64,000 bases of DNA from Anaerocolumna sp. (GCA_029256725.1 JAQSXJ010000016.1:1-64000); one strand, 5' to 3'; shown: positions 9,376 through 18,775, counted from the first letter of the stretch. The notes: generated from the letters alone by a model not told the origin. Program-made: numbers and translations.

Positions 9376-9830
9376 AATGGTCTTCTTTCATGTGTATTTT
9401 ATTTATAGTTAAAAATAACGCTTTAATTTAGGATTTATATTTACACGCATTTTATATCACTGGCATGTCAGCAATACAACCACTAATAAAAAGAGTGAAA
9501 GATTCTAGGTGTGTTAGTCTTATCATATATTTTCTTATACTTTTATGTAAGAGCATTCTTGAATACATTTTTGCATTTTTGCTATTATAAGTGTTTTACA
9601 AACATGTATGAATGGATGTTATGATAATCAGATTTAATGTAATTATTTAACATATTAACAAATATGCAGAAAAAAAGCAATAAAATTGGTAACAATACTA
9701 TAAATTTTAGTTGAAAAAGCTTCCTGTAACAGGTATACTTGTACCAGTGGTGTGCGTCACCGAATTTACAGACGAACACGGATGGGTAGGAAACAAGTTT
9801 ACCCAGGGAATGAACAGATCGGAGAGTAAA
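9376..9830. other. Divergent promoter region between the GGDEF-EAL gene and tgt
   Basis: About 455 bp, AT-rich in its first 330 bp. Near 9720-9780 the base composition becomes coding-like in the tgt frame, but the conserved Tgt start and a good ribosome-binding site are at 9831. A long 5' leader for tgt is possible; I see no known riboswitch in it. Confidence 0.4.
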
Positions 9831-10961
9831 ATGTACAAGTTATTAAGAAGAGACGGACGAGCCAAACGTGGAGAATTCCACACCGTTCATGGCACCATTC
9901 AGACCCCGGTTTTTATGAATGTTGGAACGGCAGCAGCTATTAAAGGTGCGGTATCAACCCAGGATCTTCAAGAGATTAAAACCCAGGTGGAATTGTCTAA
10001 TACCTACCATCTCCATGTAAGAACCGGTGATGAGGTAATCAAAAAACTTGGAGGACTTCATAAATTTATGGTTTGGGATAAACCAATACTTACGGATTCC
10101 GGAGGCTTTCAGGTGTTTTCTCTTTCAGGCCTGCGAAAGATAAAAGAAGAAGGTGTATACTTTAGTTCCCATATTGATGGTCGCAAGATATTTATGGGAC
10201 CGGAAGAAAGCATGAGAATCCAATCAAACCTTGCATCAACCATAGCTATGGCATTTGACGAATGCCCACCACATCCGGCAGAGAGAAGTTACATGCAGGA
10301 TTCAGTGGATAGAACCACCAGATGGTTATTACGTTGTAAGACTGAGATGGACAGACTTAATACATTACCGGACACGATAAATAAGCAGCAGATGTTATTT
10401 GGAATTAATCAAGGTGGTACCTATAAGGATATTCGTATAGAACATGCAAAAATCATATCAGAGTTAAACCTTGACGGTTATGCACTGGGTGGACTTGCAG
10501 TAGGAGAATCTCATTCAGAAATGTATTACATTCTGGAGGAAACAGTACCCTATCTGCCTTTGGAAAAACCCACATACCTCATGGGTGTTGGTACACCGGA
10601 GAATATCTTAGAGTCAGTAGAGAGAGGTGTAGACTTCTTTGACTGTGTATATCCTGCAAGAAATGGAAGACATGGCCATGCTTATACCAATCACGGGAAA
10701 ATGAATCTGATGAATGCGAAATACGAACTGGACGATTCACCAATTGAAAAAGGTTGTGGTTGTCCCGTATGCAGACAATATAGCAGAGCTTATATCAGAC
10801 ATCTTTTAAAAGCAAAAGAAATGTTAGGGTTAAGATTCTTAGTAACACATAATTTATATTTCTATAACAATATGATGGAAGAAATCCGCAGTGCCATTGA
10901 AGAACAAAGGTACGCAGAATATAAGAAAAACAAGCTGGATGGTTTCGCCCAAGGCGAATAA
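9831..10961 (+). CDS. tgt: tRNA-guanine transglycosylase (Tgt)
   Basis: Exchanges guanine for a queuosine precursor at position 34 of GUN-anticodon tRNAs. The 376-aa protein has the catalytic aspartates in LTDSGGFQVFSLSGL and GVDFFDCVYPARNGRHG. The C-terminal zinc site is CGCPVCRQYS...H. The frame is open upstream to 9711, but GGAGAG with 4-6 nt spacing precedes the ATG at 9831, which begins with the family-typical MYKLLRRDGRAKRGEF. It is followed by yajC, the standard tgt-yajC arrangement. Confidence 0.95.
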   Translation: MYKLLRRDGRAKRGEFHTVHGTIQTPVFMNVGTAAAIKGAVSTQDLQEIKTQVELSNTYHLHVRTGDEVIKKLGGLHKFMVWDKPILTDSGGFQVFSLSGLRKIKEEGVYFSSHIDGRKIFMGPEESMRIQSNLASTIAMAFDECPPHPAERSYMQDSVDRTTRWLLRCKTEMDRLNTLPDTINKQQMLFGINQGGTYKDIRIEHAKIISELNLDGYALGGLAVGESHSEMYYILEETVPYLPLEKPTYLMGVGTPENILESVERGVDFFDCVYPARNGRHGHAYTNHGKMNLMNAKYELDDSPIEKGCGCPVCRQYSRAYIRHLLKAKEMLGLRFLVTHNLYFYNNMMEEIRSAIEEQRYAEYKKNKLDGFAQGE

Positions 10962-11012
10962 GCCTAAAGTGGAATATTTAACACAAGAACTATATTATTT
11001 AGGAGGAACAAG

Positions 11013-11339
11013 ATGCAAATCGGACTTTTAACACAACCAGGCGGTGCTTTGAACTTAGCTACATTAGTTATGTGGATTGTTTTCATGGTGGGAATTTTTT
11101 ATTTTATGGCAATCCGTCCCCAGAAGAAACAACAGAAGAAAATGGATGCTATGATGTCAACACTGGAAAATGGTGACAGTGTAGTAACAACCGGAGGGTT
11201 TTACGGAGTAATCATTGATGTAATGGATGATGTAGTTATCGTTGAATTCGGAAATAACAAAAATTGCCGTATACCAATGAAAAAATCAGCAATCGTTGAA
11301 GTAGAGAAACCTCAGTCAGCAATTGCCTCAAAAGAATAA
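11013..11339 (+). CDS. yajC: Preprotein translocase subunit YajC
   Basis: A 108-aa protein with one N-terminal membrane helix (LATLVMWIVFMVGIFYFMAI) followed by the YajC signature RPQKKQQKKMDAMMSTLENGDSVVT and a small beta domain. YajC associates with SecDF-SecYEG. An AGGAGG site lies 7 nt upstream. It is co-transcribed with tgt and ends at a strong terminator. Confidence 0.95.
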   Translation: MQIGLLTQPGGALNLATLVMWIVFMVGIFYFMAIRPQKKQQKKMDAMMSTLENGDSVVTTGGFYGVIIDVMDDVVIVEFGNNKNCRIPMKKSAIVEVEKPQSAIASKE

Positions 11340-11347
11340 TAAACACA

Positions 11348-11376
11348 AAAGGGACGCTACAGCGTCCCTTTTTTTA
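11348..11376 (+). terminator. Terminator after yajC
   Basis: The stem AAAGGGACGCT / AGCGTCCCTTT with a 2-nt loop is followed by a T run. The stop codon (11357-11359) of the convergent PHP gene is inside it. Confidence 0.9.
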
Positions 11377-12226
11377 ATCTCTTTTCCAATGATTCAAGAA
11401 GTGATTCCGGAATTTTAAGGTTACCTTTGCCGCTGCCAAGAGAGATATCCGGCTTATTCAAACCGTGAAAATCCGAACCACCAGTAATAGAAAGATTATA
11501 ACGATTGGCGTATCGTCTGAGAATACCTTCATCAAATCCGGTATTCAAGGAATAAATAGCCTCAATACCATCAAGCCCGCATTCGGCTAAAAGTGAAATA
11601 AGAACATCTAATTGCTCTAGATTATACTTATACAATAAAGGATGGGCAAGCACCGCAAGCCCTCCCGCTTCATGAATCAAATGAATCGTAGCTTCCGGAG
11701 AGAGATAATCTCTGGGTACATAATAGGGAGAAGAATCATTAAGAAATCTGTCAAAAGCATCCTTGTTAGACTTCGTAAAACCATGTTCCGTCATATACTT
11801 GGCAAAATGCGCACGGGTCAAAACTGCTTCCCCTTCTGCCGCTTTTAACTTATCAACGGTGATATCAATGCCGGCTCCCCTTAAATTAGCTGCCATTTTT
11901 TCATTACGTTCCTCTCTTTTGGCAACAGCCTCGTTAAGAGTCTTAATGAAAGAACTATTCTCCGTATCCAGAAACAGACCCAAAATATGAATATCCCTGC
12001 CATTATAAGCAGCAGAAATTTCCGCACCGGGAATAATTCTTAACGGATCACGGGCATCAGACATCACAAGCGCAGCAGCCTGTGCTTCCGCCACACCAGC
12101 AACCGTATCATGATCCGTAAGAGCAATAGCTGACAAAGACAAAGAAGCGGCAAGACTAACAACTTCCGTAGGAGTAAGAGTGCCATCCGAAGCATTGGAA
12201 TGAACGTGTAAATCAATATATTTCAT
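11357..12226 (-). CDS. PHP-domain phosphoesterase (RNase AM / YciV-like)
   Basis: A 289-aa PHP-family hydrolase. Metal-ligand motifs are MKYIDLHVHSNASDGTLTP, ALTDHDTVAG, a conserved glutamate in IPGAEIS, VLAHP and GGSDFHGLN. These match the YciV/TrpH group, whose members act as 5'-to-3' exonucleases or 3',5'-nucleotide bisphosphate phosphatases; which substrate applies here is not known. It runs convergent to yajC and its last codons overlap the yajC terminator. Confidence 0.85.
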   Translation of the reverse strand: MKYIDLHVHSNASDGTLTPTEVVSLAASLSLSAIALTDHDTVAGVAEAQAAALVMSDARDPLRIIPGAEISAAYNGRDIHILGLFLDTENSSFIKTLNEAVAKREERNEKMAANLRGAGIDITVDKLKAAEGEAVLTRAHFAKYMTEHGFTKSNKDAFDRFLNDSSPYYVPRDYLSPEATIHLIHEAGGLAVLAHPLLYKYNLEQLDVLISLLAECGLDGIEAIYSLNTGFDEGILRRYANRYNLSITGGSDFHGLNKPDISLGSGKGNLKIPESLLESLEKRLKKGTL

Positions 12227-12349
12227 AAGAACGACCTTTCTATAAAGTACCAGTCAATACGTAAGGAATCATTAAACAGAAAATAATGATAAAATATAAA
12301 CTTACAAGAATCGTAGATAGTAGATTTATTGATTGTTATCTTAATATAC

Positions 12350-12658
12350 CAGAGAGTCAAAAGTTCTGTTTTGCTGTCATCCGGACAGAAAAATACCCAA
12401 AACAGAAAGACTCATGCTTCATTCCAAGGTATAAGAAGTCCTAATTCTCTGAATATTTTGTGCTGGGCATATTCTAAAACAGATAACTCGCTAACGCTCA
12501 AACAATCTGTTTTAGAATATAGCACAAAAGATTCAGAGAAAAGGACTTCTAATACCTTTACATAGGCGCATTCGCTCTTTCTGTTTTGTGCATTTTTCCT
12601 GAAATCGAATAGTATTAACGTTAGCACGTTAAATTAGCAAGAACTTTTGAATCTCTAG
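12350..12658. repeat. FB1 foldback element, copy B (best-preserved ends)
   Basis: A full-length copy. Terminal inverted repeats are CAGAGAGTCAAAAGTTCT and its near complement AGAACTTTTGAATCTCTAG. The core stem ATATTCTAAAACAGAT / ATCTGTTTTAGAATAT is perfect but differs from that of the other copies. The 9-bp sequence TTAATATAC occurs directly on both sides (12341-12349 and 12659-12667), as expected for a target-site duplication. Short frames inside it are symmetrical artefacts. Confidence 0.9.
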
Positions 12659-12924
12659 TTAATATACTTAAACTATTACAATTTAATCATTATGCATTGA
12701 CATACAGGTGTTAAAAAGTGCATATAAAATACAGTCATTAAGTTAATATAAGCATTGTACCCCTTTTAACAACCTTTTACAACCTCTAATATTAATACTA
12801 ATACAACCCTGCAAGATAGAATGCTTAGGATGTTATAATTGTAAAATTATGTTCTCTGATATATGATTTGTATTACATGGTAATTTATAGTTGCTAATGA
12901 TTATTGACTGAATAGGAGTGCAAT

Positions 12925-13260
12925 ATGGTGAATGATTTATCTTTAATCAGGCCATCAAAGATTCTGGAAACAGAAATTTTGGAGTATAAGCAGGAATACT
13001 TTGACTTTGGAGAAACTCAAGTCAATGTCAGTTGTGGATTGAGAGGCAAAGGTTATGGCAAACAACAGTTGCTGCTCATTTTGGATGTTGCACGAAAAAT
13101 GAAAGTCCCAAAAGTGATGATTGCATGTGATAAAGCTAATATTGCTTCAGCTAAAACAGCATTAAGCTGTAACGGTATTTTAACGAACGAAATCATATAT
13201 GAAGGTATAGAACAACAGCATTATTGGATTAACCTAAAGACTACCAAAATAGTACTCTAA
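12925..13260 (+). pseudogene. GNAT acetyltransferase with internal deletion
   Basis: The 111-aa frame begins like a GNAT acetyltransferase (SKILETEILEYKQEYFDFGE) and jumps to the acetyl-CoA-binding half (GLRGKGYGKQQLLLILDVARKMKVPKVMIACDKANIASAK, then HYWINL). Family members of this type are about 170-180 aa; roughly 60-65 central residues, including the start of the central sheet, are missing in frame. A ribosome-binding site (AGGAG) is retained, so a product may be made but is unlikely to be active. Confidence 0.7.
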
Positions 13261-13304
13261 TCTCAGCACTAAGAAGAAAAGTCCTTTCCCAATACCCAGA
13301 TGTT

Positions 13305-13526
13305 TTTGAGGAGCTGTCTAGGAGTTTTGTATTGAAAGGTTCCTTATGACACTTAAGCGCCAGAAACTGTGAATAGGTTAAATAGTGCCACTGTCTGAGC
13401 ACAATAACCAACCACAATCGTAACTGCACAGCGAGTTTGGCACTATATAACCTGCCATGAACAGTTACTGGCGCTTTAGTGGAATAAGGGTCCTTGAACA
13501 GCAAAACGGATAGACAGCTCCTCAAA
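13305..13526. repeat. FB2 foldback element, copy 1
   Basis: A 222-bp palindromic element. The outer stem TTTGAGGAGCTGTCT pairs with AGACAGCTCCTCAAA, and an inner stem AGGTTAAATAGTGCCA nearly matches TGGCACTATATAACCT. A conserved loop contains TGTCTGAGC and GCGAGTTTGG. It shares its body (AGGTTCCTTATGA..., AATAAGGGT...GAACAGCAAAA) with the copy at 47848-48081, whose outer stem has a different sequence. Confidence 0.8.
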
Positions 13527-13646
13527 TCATCGTCCACCCCCAAAGACTCCCCTCTCTTCCCACAAATACTCACAAAAAATCACATTCCAGGTCATATAAC
13601 AAGGACATGAAAAATATAATACTGTATAAATGTATGGAGGTATTTC

Positions 13647-14021
13647 ATGGACAAAGTACTTCACCGGAATTCCAAAGTAACCGTAGCGTTAAAGAATCTT
13701 CTCTTCTCTTATGTCATAACCGTACTTATGATACTGCTGCTCTCCTTTCTCATGCTAAAGCTGGACGTATCCAATAAAATATTAAGCGGAGGAATCATAG
13801 CGACCTATGTCCTCTCGACCTTCATAGGAGGCTTTTTGTTCGGTAAAAGTGCCGAGCATAAGAGGTTTCTGTGGGGACTAATGATGGGAGGACTGTATTT
13901 TATCATCCTTCTATTAATATCAATATTGACCAGCTCCGTAATGGGAATGGAACCCTCCAGAGTGTTTACAGTCATGTTATTATGCCTGTTCGGAGGTATG
14001 CTGGGAGGCATGGTGAGCTGA
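13647..14021 (+). CDS. TIGR04086-family membrane protein
   Basis: A 124-aa protein with four hydrophobic helices and a glycine-rich C-terminal segment (MLLCLFGGMLGGMVS). This matches the small four-helix TIGR04086 family, which in Clostridia commonly sits directly upstream of the SCIFF peptide gene. GGAGG lies 7 nt before the ATG. Only 92 bp separate it from the SCIFF gene, suggesting linked expression. Function unknown. Confidence 0.75.
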   Translation: MDKVLHRNSKVTVALKNLLFSYVITVLMILLLSFLMLKLDVSNKILSGGIIATYVLSTFIGGFLFGKSAEHKRFLWGLMMGGLYFIILLLISILTSSVMGMEPSRVFTVMLLCLFGGMLGGMVS

Positions 14022-14113
14022 AAATTTCTCTTTTCAAATCTAAGAGGCTATGGTATAATAAGCTTTGAATTTTGGATAATATAATCCATAGGGAAAATAT
14101 AAGGAGGAAACTC

Positions 14114-14260
14114 ATGAAACGTATTAAGACTTTAAATACAAGAAATCTTAAAGAGTCCATGAAGAAGGGCGGATGCGGCGAGTGCCAGACTTCTTGCCAG
14201 TCAGCATGTAAGACATCCTGCACAGTAGGAAATCAGAGCTGCGAGAACGATAATAGATAA
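14114..14260 (+). CDS. scfA: SCIFF ranthipeptide precursor
   Basis: A 48-aa precursor with six cysteines in its C-terminal half (GGCGEC, TSC, SAC, TSC, QSC), the signature of the SCIFF family (six cysteines in forty-five residues). The leader KTLNTRNLKESMKKGG is typical. The cysteines are linked to neighbouring residues by thioether bonds made by the radical SAM maturase encoded downstream. A strong AAGGAGG site precedes the ATG. SCIFF is nearly universal in Clostridia; its biological role is unsettled. Confidence 0.95.
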   Translation: MKRIKTLNTRNLKESMKKGGCGECQTSCQSACKTSCTVGNQSCENDNR

Positions 14261-14337
14261 TAATCCTGCAGTAATACATAAGTAATGCAAGGTAGTACTA
14301 AGGTTACTGATAAAATTTATAAACAATCATGTAAACT

Positions 14338-14362
14338 AAGCAGCGTCTTACAGTCGCTGCTT
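14338..14362 (+). terminator. Hairpin between SCIFF gene and its maturase
   Basis: A perfect 8-bp stem AAGCAGCG / CGCTGCTT with a 9-nt loop followed by ATTCCTT. It could act as a partial terminator or RNA-stability element, giving more precursor than maturase transcript. Confidence 0.5.
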
Positions 14363-14403
14363 ATTCCTTGTGCATGGATAACTGCACATAGAAGGAGGAA
14401 ATT

Positions 14404-15858
14404 TTGGTTCACCAGTATAAAAATAACGGCTATAATATTGTGCTGGACGTTAACAGCGGCATGGTCCATGTGGTGGATGATTTAATTTATGATATTATAG
14501 AAGGATACAACAAGGCTTCCAGAGATGCTAAGCATAAAGTAAGCAAAGAAGGCAGAGAGGCCATAATTAATCATATAGCGGATAAATACAAAGGAGAGGA
14601 ATATACCTCTTTATTTGAAGAATATAAGGATCAAGCAGACCCGGTAGTTACTGCTGTAACTGAAGCTGTATCTGAAGTAGAAGAGCTGATCACGGAAGGT
14701 GCATTATTTACTGAAGATATCTATGAGAATTACATATCAGAATTTAAGAACCGTTCAACGGTTGTAAAGGCACTTTGCCTTCATATAGCACATGACTGTA
14801 ACCTTGCCTGTAAGTATTGTTTCGCAGAAGAAGGCGAATACCAGGGCAGACGTGCACTGATGAGCTATGAAGTGGGTAAGCAGGCTTTGGATTTCCTGAT
14901 TGCTAACTCTGGTAACAGAAAGAATCTTGAGGTAGATTTCTTTGGCGGAGAGCCATTGATGAATTTTGATGTAGTAAAAAGACTGGTGGAATACGGAAGA
15001 GAACAGGAAGCACTTCATAACAAGAAGTTCCGCTTCACCCTTACTACAAATGGAATTTTGTTAAATGACGATATTATGGAATTTGCTAACAAAGAAATGA
15101 GCAATGTGGTATTAAGCATTGATGGTCGTAAAGAGGTTAATGACATGATGCGTCCTTCCAGAAACGGTAAAGGAAGTTATGATGTTATCATCCCCAAATT
15201 CAAGAAACTTGCTGATAGCAGGAATCAGACAGACTATTATGTAAGAGGAACCTTTACCCATAATAATCTGGACTTCTCTGAAGATGTTATACATCTGGCA
15301 GAGAACGGATTTAAGCAGATCTCCGTTGAACCGGTAGTAGCTTTACCGGAGGAAAACTATTCCTTAAAGGAAGAAGATCTGGAGAAGATTTATGAAGAAT
15401 ATGATAAGCTGGCAGCTTACATGCTTGAAAAGAAACAGAAGGGGGAAGGCTTTAACTTCTTCCATTTCATGATAGATTTATCCGGTGGTCCCTGTGTTGC
15501 CAAAAGGCTGTCAGGCTGCGGTTCCGGAACCGAATATATGGCAGTGACTCCCTGGGGTGATTTATATCCCTGTCATCAGTTTGTAGGAGAAGACAAATAC
15601 CTGATGGGAAATGTCTATGAGGGTGTTAAGCAAAAGGAGATGCAGGAAGAATTCAAGTGCTGTAATGTATACTCCAAGGAAAATTGCAAAGAATGTTTTG
15701 CCAAATTCTATTGCAGCGGCGGCTGTGCTGCCAACTCCTATAAGTTCCACGGCAGCATCCATGATACTTATGATATCGGCTGCAAGCTTCAGAAAAAACG
15801 TGTGGAATGCGCACTTATGATAAAAGCAGCAGAGGCTTCTCTTTCAGAAGAAGTTTAA
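14404..15858 (+). CDS. scfB: SCIFF thioether maturase (radical SAM/SPASM)
   Basis: Installs thioether cross-links in SCIFF. The 484-aa enzyme has an N-terminal RiPP-recognition-like segment (residues 1-100), the radical SAM motif CNLACKYC (CX3CX2C) and the FFGGEPL motif. A C-terminal SPASM region carries many cysteines (CGSGTEYMAVTPWGDLYPC...CKECFAKFYCSGGCAANS) for auxiliary Fe-S clusters. The start is TTG, supported by AAGGAGG 5-6 nt upstream. It forms the standard operon with the SCIFF gene. Confidence 0.95.
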   Translation: MVHQYKNNGYNIVLDVNSGMVHVVDDLIYDIIEGYNKASRDAKHKVSKEGREAIINHIADKYKGEEYTSLFEEYKDQADPVVTAVTEAVSEVEELITEGALFTEDIYENYISEFKNRSTVVKALCLHIAHDCNLACKYCFAEEGEYQGRRALMSYEVGKQALDFLIANSGNRKNLEVDFFGGEPLMNFDVVKRLVEYGREQEALHNKKFRFTLTTNGILLNDDIMEFANKEMSNVVLSIDGRKEVNDMMRPSRNGKGSYDVIIPKFKKLADSRNQTDYYVRGTFTHNNLDFSEDVIHLAENGFKQISVEPVVALPEENYSLKEEDLEKIYEEYDKLAAYMLEKKQKGEGFNFFHFMIDLSGGPCVAKRLSGCGSGTEYMAVTPWGDLYPCHQFVGEDKYLMGNVYEGVKQKEMQEEFKCCNVYSKENCKECFAKFYCSGGCAANSYKFHGSIHDTYDIGCKLQKKRVECALMIKAAEASLSEEV

Positions 15859-15879
15859 AAAGTTTATCAATAGTAGGAT

Positions 15880-15930
15880 AATGCCTGTTGGGCAGTCAGT
15901 AATGAGACTGTCTTATACGGGCATTCTTCT
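15880..15930 (+). terminator. Terminator after scfB
   Basis: AATGCC...GGCAGTC pairs with GACTGTC...GGGCATT and is followed by CTTCTGTTTT. It is an interrupted but strong hairpin. Confidence 0.6.
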
Positions 15931-16181
15931 GTTTTAAGATACAAAGAAATCGAAGTATGAGTAGGATATAAGAGTTCGTCGGAAACTCGCACACCGTTAT
16001 GGATACCTTTCTGTTACGTTATTTGCTTAACATTTGAATAAGTAATCACTATGCACCTGGATTTTGAGCATTGAGACTCTTAAAAAAGGATGCCCAGGCT
16101 CCTCTAAACAGTTTATCAGACAAACCCCTGGCGGCAACGGTGAAGGTATTTATAGTCGATTTCAATGGAAAGGAGACACCT

Positions 16182-17957
16182 ATGGCGGAAAAATGGGTAC
16201 TCAAAAATAAAAAAGCAGATTTTCAATCTATTATGGCAAGGCACGGTATCAGTGAATGCCTTACAAGGCTCCTTGTGAACAGAGGGTTAATAGAAGAAGA
16301 GGATATCAGCTTCTATCTGAACCCGGATTTTGAGAGAACTTACGATCCAATGTTAATGAAAGATCTTACGAAAGCTTGCGATATTCTTGAAGAGAAGATA
16401 GCAGCGGGAAAAAGCATTCGTATTGTAGGGGATTACGACGTTGACGGAGTTGCCTCTACTTACATACTATATAAGGCGTTGAATTTATGCGGGGCAAAGG
16501 TTGATTATGAGATACCGGATCGTATCAAGGACGGCTATGGAATAAACGAACAGATTATAGATGCAGCCTATGAAGTCGGTATTGATACCATCCTGACCTG
16601 TGATAATGGAATTGCAGCCACAGAGCAGGTGAAAAAGGCCAAAACTCTTGGAATGACAGTAATCATAACAGACCACCATGATATCCCTTTTGTAATAGAG
16701 GGAGAGAGTAAGAGGCACATCCTTCCGGAAGCAGATGCTGTAGTAAATCCTAAGCAGGAGGATTGTACGTATCCCTTTAAGCAGCTTTGCGGGGCCGCGG
16801 TTGCATATAAACTCATGGAAGCTTTCTTTGACAGAAACCAGATATCAAAGACAGAACTGATTCCATTAAGGGAATTGACAGCCATAGCCACTGTATGTGA
16901 CGTCATGGAACTGACCGGAGAAAACCGTATTCTGGTGAAAAAAGGGCTTGAACTGCTTAACAATACCCAGAACCTGGGGCTTCGTGCATTAATGGAAAAG
17001 AATAGCATTGCAGCAGGAAATCTTGCAGCCTATCATCTCGGTTATGTAATCGGTCCCTGTCTGAATGCCGGTGGCAGACTTGATACAGCTAAGAAGGGGT
17101 TACGGCTTTTGCTGTCTGAGACCAAAGAGGAAGCAGATAAAAGAGCAGAGGATCTTAAAGCTTTAAATGACCTTAGAAAGCAGATGACAGAGGAAGGTTT
17201 GATAAATGCCATATCCCTTATAGAAGATTCCGAACTCAGATCGGATAAAGTCTTGGTAGTATATCTGAAAGACTGCCACGAGAGTCTTGCAGGGATTATC
17301 GCAGGCAGATTACGAGAGCGCTATAGTAAGCCGGCCATTGTACTGACTGATGCCCATGATATGGTGAAAGGATCAGGCAGATCCATTGAGAAATACAATA
17401 TGTACGAGGAACTGACCCGTTGCAAGGAGCATCTGGTGAAGTTCGGCGGTCATCCCATGGCAGCTGGAATGTCTCTGCTGCTTACCTCTGTGGAGACCTT
17501 AAGGACCGGTCTTAACGGCAACACAGTATTGACAGATGAAGACCTGGTTCCCAAAGTAGTAATAGATGTAGTGCTACCCCTGGGTTATGTGACAGAAGAG
17601 TTGGTTGAAGATCTTAAGGTGCTGGAACCCTTTGGAAAAGGAAATGAAAAGCCCTTATTTGCTGACAAAAGCCTGAAAATATTAAAGCTTTCTGTTCTTG
17701 GCAAGAATAAGAATGTAATAAAATTATTGGTGAGAAATCAATATGGCAGGGAAATGGATGCTATGTATTTCGGTGATGCAGCAGGATTTCTGGAAGCTCT
17801 GAATGCAGCTTACGGCAAAACAGAAATGGACAAGGCTTATCAGAACAGAGAAAACAGCATGAAGCTTTCAGTAACCTATTACCCTACTATAAATGAATAT
17901 AACGGGAATCGCAGCCTGCAGATTGTCATACAGAATTACTTAATAGAAAAAGATTAA
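16182..17957 (+). CDS. recJ: Single-stranded-DNA exonuclease RecJ
   Basis: A 5'-3' ssDNA exonuclease in recombination and repair. The 591-aa protein has DHH-family metal motifs GDYDVDGVASTYI, CDNGIA, ITDHHDIP and VCDVMELT, then a DHHA1 domain with SGRSIEKYNMYEEL and KFGGHPMAAGMSL, and a C-terminal OB-like domain. The frame is open further upstream (to 16071) but AAAGGAGA with 5 nt spacing marks the ATG at 16182. Size is at the short-to-normal end of the family. It appears monocistronic. Confidence 0.92.
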   Translation: MAEKWVLKNKKADFQSIMARHGISECLTRLLVNRGLIEEEDISFYLNPDFERTYDPMLMKDLTKACDILEEKIAAGKSIRIVGDYDVDGVASTYILYKALNLCGAKVDYEIPDRIKDGYGINEQIIDAAYEVGIDTILTCDNGIAATEQVKKAKTLGMTVIITDHHDIPFVIEGESKRHILPEADAVVNPKQEDCTYPFKQLCGAAVAYKLMEAFFDRNQISKTELIPLRELTAIATVCDVMELTGENRILVKKGLELLNNTQNLGLRALMEKNSIAAGNLAAYHLGYVIGPCLNAGGRLDTAKKGLRLLLSETKEEADKRAEDLKALNDLRKQMTEEGLINAISLIEDSELRSDKVLVVYLKDCHESLAGIIAGRLRERYSKPAIVLTDAHDMVKGSGRSIEKYNMYEELTRCKEHLVKFGGHPMAAGMSLLLTSVETLRTGLNGNTVLTDEDLVPKVVIDVVLPLGYVTEELVEDLKVLEPFGKGNEKPLFADKSLKILKLSVLGKNKNVIKLLVRNQYGREMDAMYFGDAAGFLEALNAAYGKTEMDKAYQNRENSMKLSVTYYPTINEYNGNRSLQIVIQNYLIEKD

Positions 17958-18052
17958 CCTGCAGAGGCTCTTTACGTTGTAAGATGCTTTGTTTCTGTTG
18001 AAAAGTTCCGTACAAATTGACACATACAGTAGCTGATTCAACCTTTTTCAGT

Positions 18053-18421
18053 TTAATCTGATATTACCTTTTTCTGATATAGCTGTATCATATGGCCTTT
18101 AATGTAATCTTTTTGCTCGTCACTCAGCCTTCTGTAATAGATTAATGTATTCCATTCATCTCTGGTTACGAATTTATCGGAATGATAAGCAGAGCCCTCT
18201 TTTAGGAGGTCCAATGAGTTATCTTGCTTTTCATTAAATAAATAGTCAACGGTAACTTCAAAATAAGTTGCTAATTTTAATAAGATATCAGGAGCCGGAG
18301 TGCTGATGTTTCTTTCATAATTAGACATCGTAGATTTACTCACACCAAGTATATCTGCCAGTTCATTTTGGGTGAGGGGTTTGGAAAGCCTCAGGGTTTT
18401 AATTTTATTACCAATATCCAT
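18053..18421 (-). CDS. XRE-family transcriptional regulator
   Basis: A 122-aa protein with an N-terminal Cro/C1-type helix-turn-helix (IKTLRLSKPLTQNELADILGVSKSTMSNYERNISTPAPDILLKLATYFEVTVDYLF) and a short C-terminal helical tail. GAGAGGTGAT lies just before the ATG at 18421, favouring that start over one 10 codons upstream. It faces away from the nitrogenase locus and its targets are unknown. Confidence 0.85.
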   Translation of the reverse strand: MDIGNKIKTLRLSKPLTQNELADILGVSKSTMSNYERNISTPAPDILLKLATYFEVTVDYLFNEKQDNSLDLLKEGSAYHSDKFVTRDEWNTLIYYRRLSDEQKDYIKGHMIQLYQKKVISD

Positions 18422-18775
18422 AGAAATCACCTCTCCAATAAATAGTATCATAAATCTTAATATTTAAAATGGCATTCTATTGATACTGGAAATATTCCAA
18501 TATAATTGGATAAAGTGGTAAAAAAGTATGATAGAAGAGCGTGGTTGTCAGAAGAGTTAAAGGTTTTGATAACCTTTTATCGTGTAATAATGAAGACAAG
18601 GGGATGACAGTCTGCAGATTGCTATAATGAGTTATTTATAGTGAAATAAAAGCGTTCCGTGATGTATTGTTATCATACAAAACATATGTTACTATGAGGT
18701 TGTATGGAGTAAGTGGTTAAAACGACAAATCCTGATATATATAATAGCATGATGGTTTAAACGGAGGATAACCAT
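18422..18775. other. Divergent intergenic region before the HTH-PBP regulator
   Basis: About 350 bp between divergent regulators, AT-rich. It must carry both promoters. I see no repeat-family member or RNA gene. A GGAGGATAACC ribosome-binding site for the downstream gene is at its end. Confidence 0.4.

Noticed and set aside
12329-12627. Small proteins within the FB1 elements on both strands
   Set aside because: They arise from the palindromic repeat, occur in either orientation in other copies with stops at different places, and lack ribosome-binding sites.
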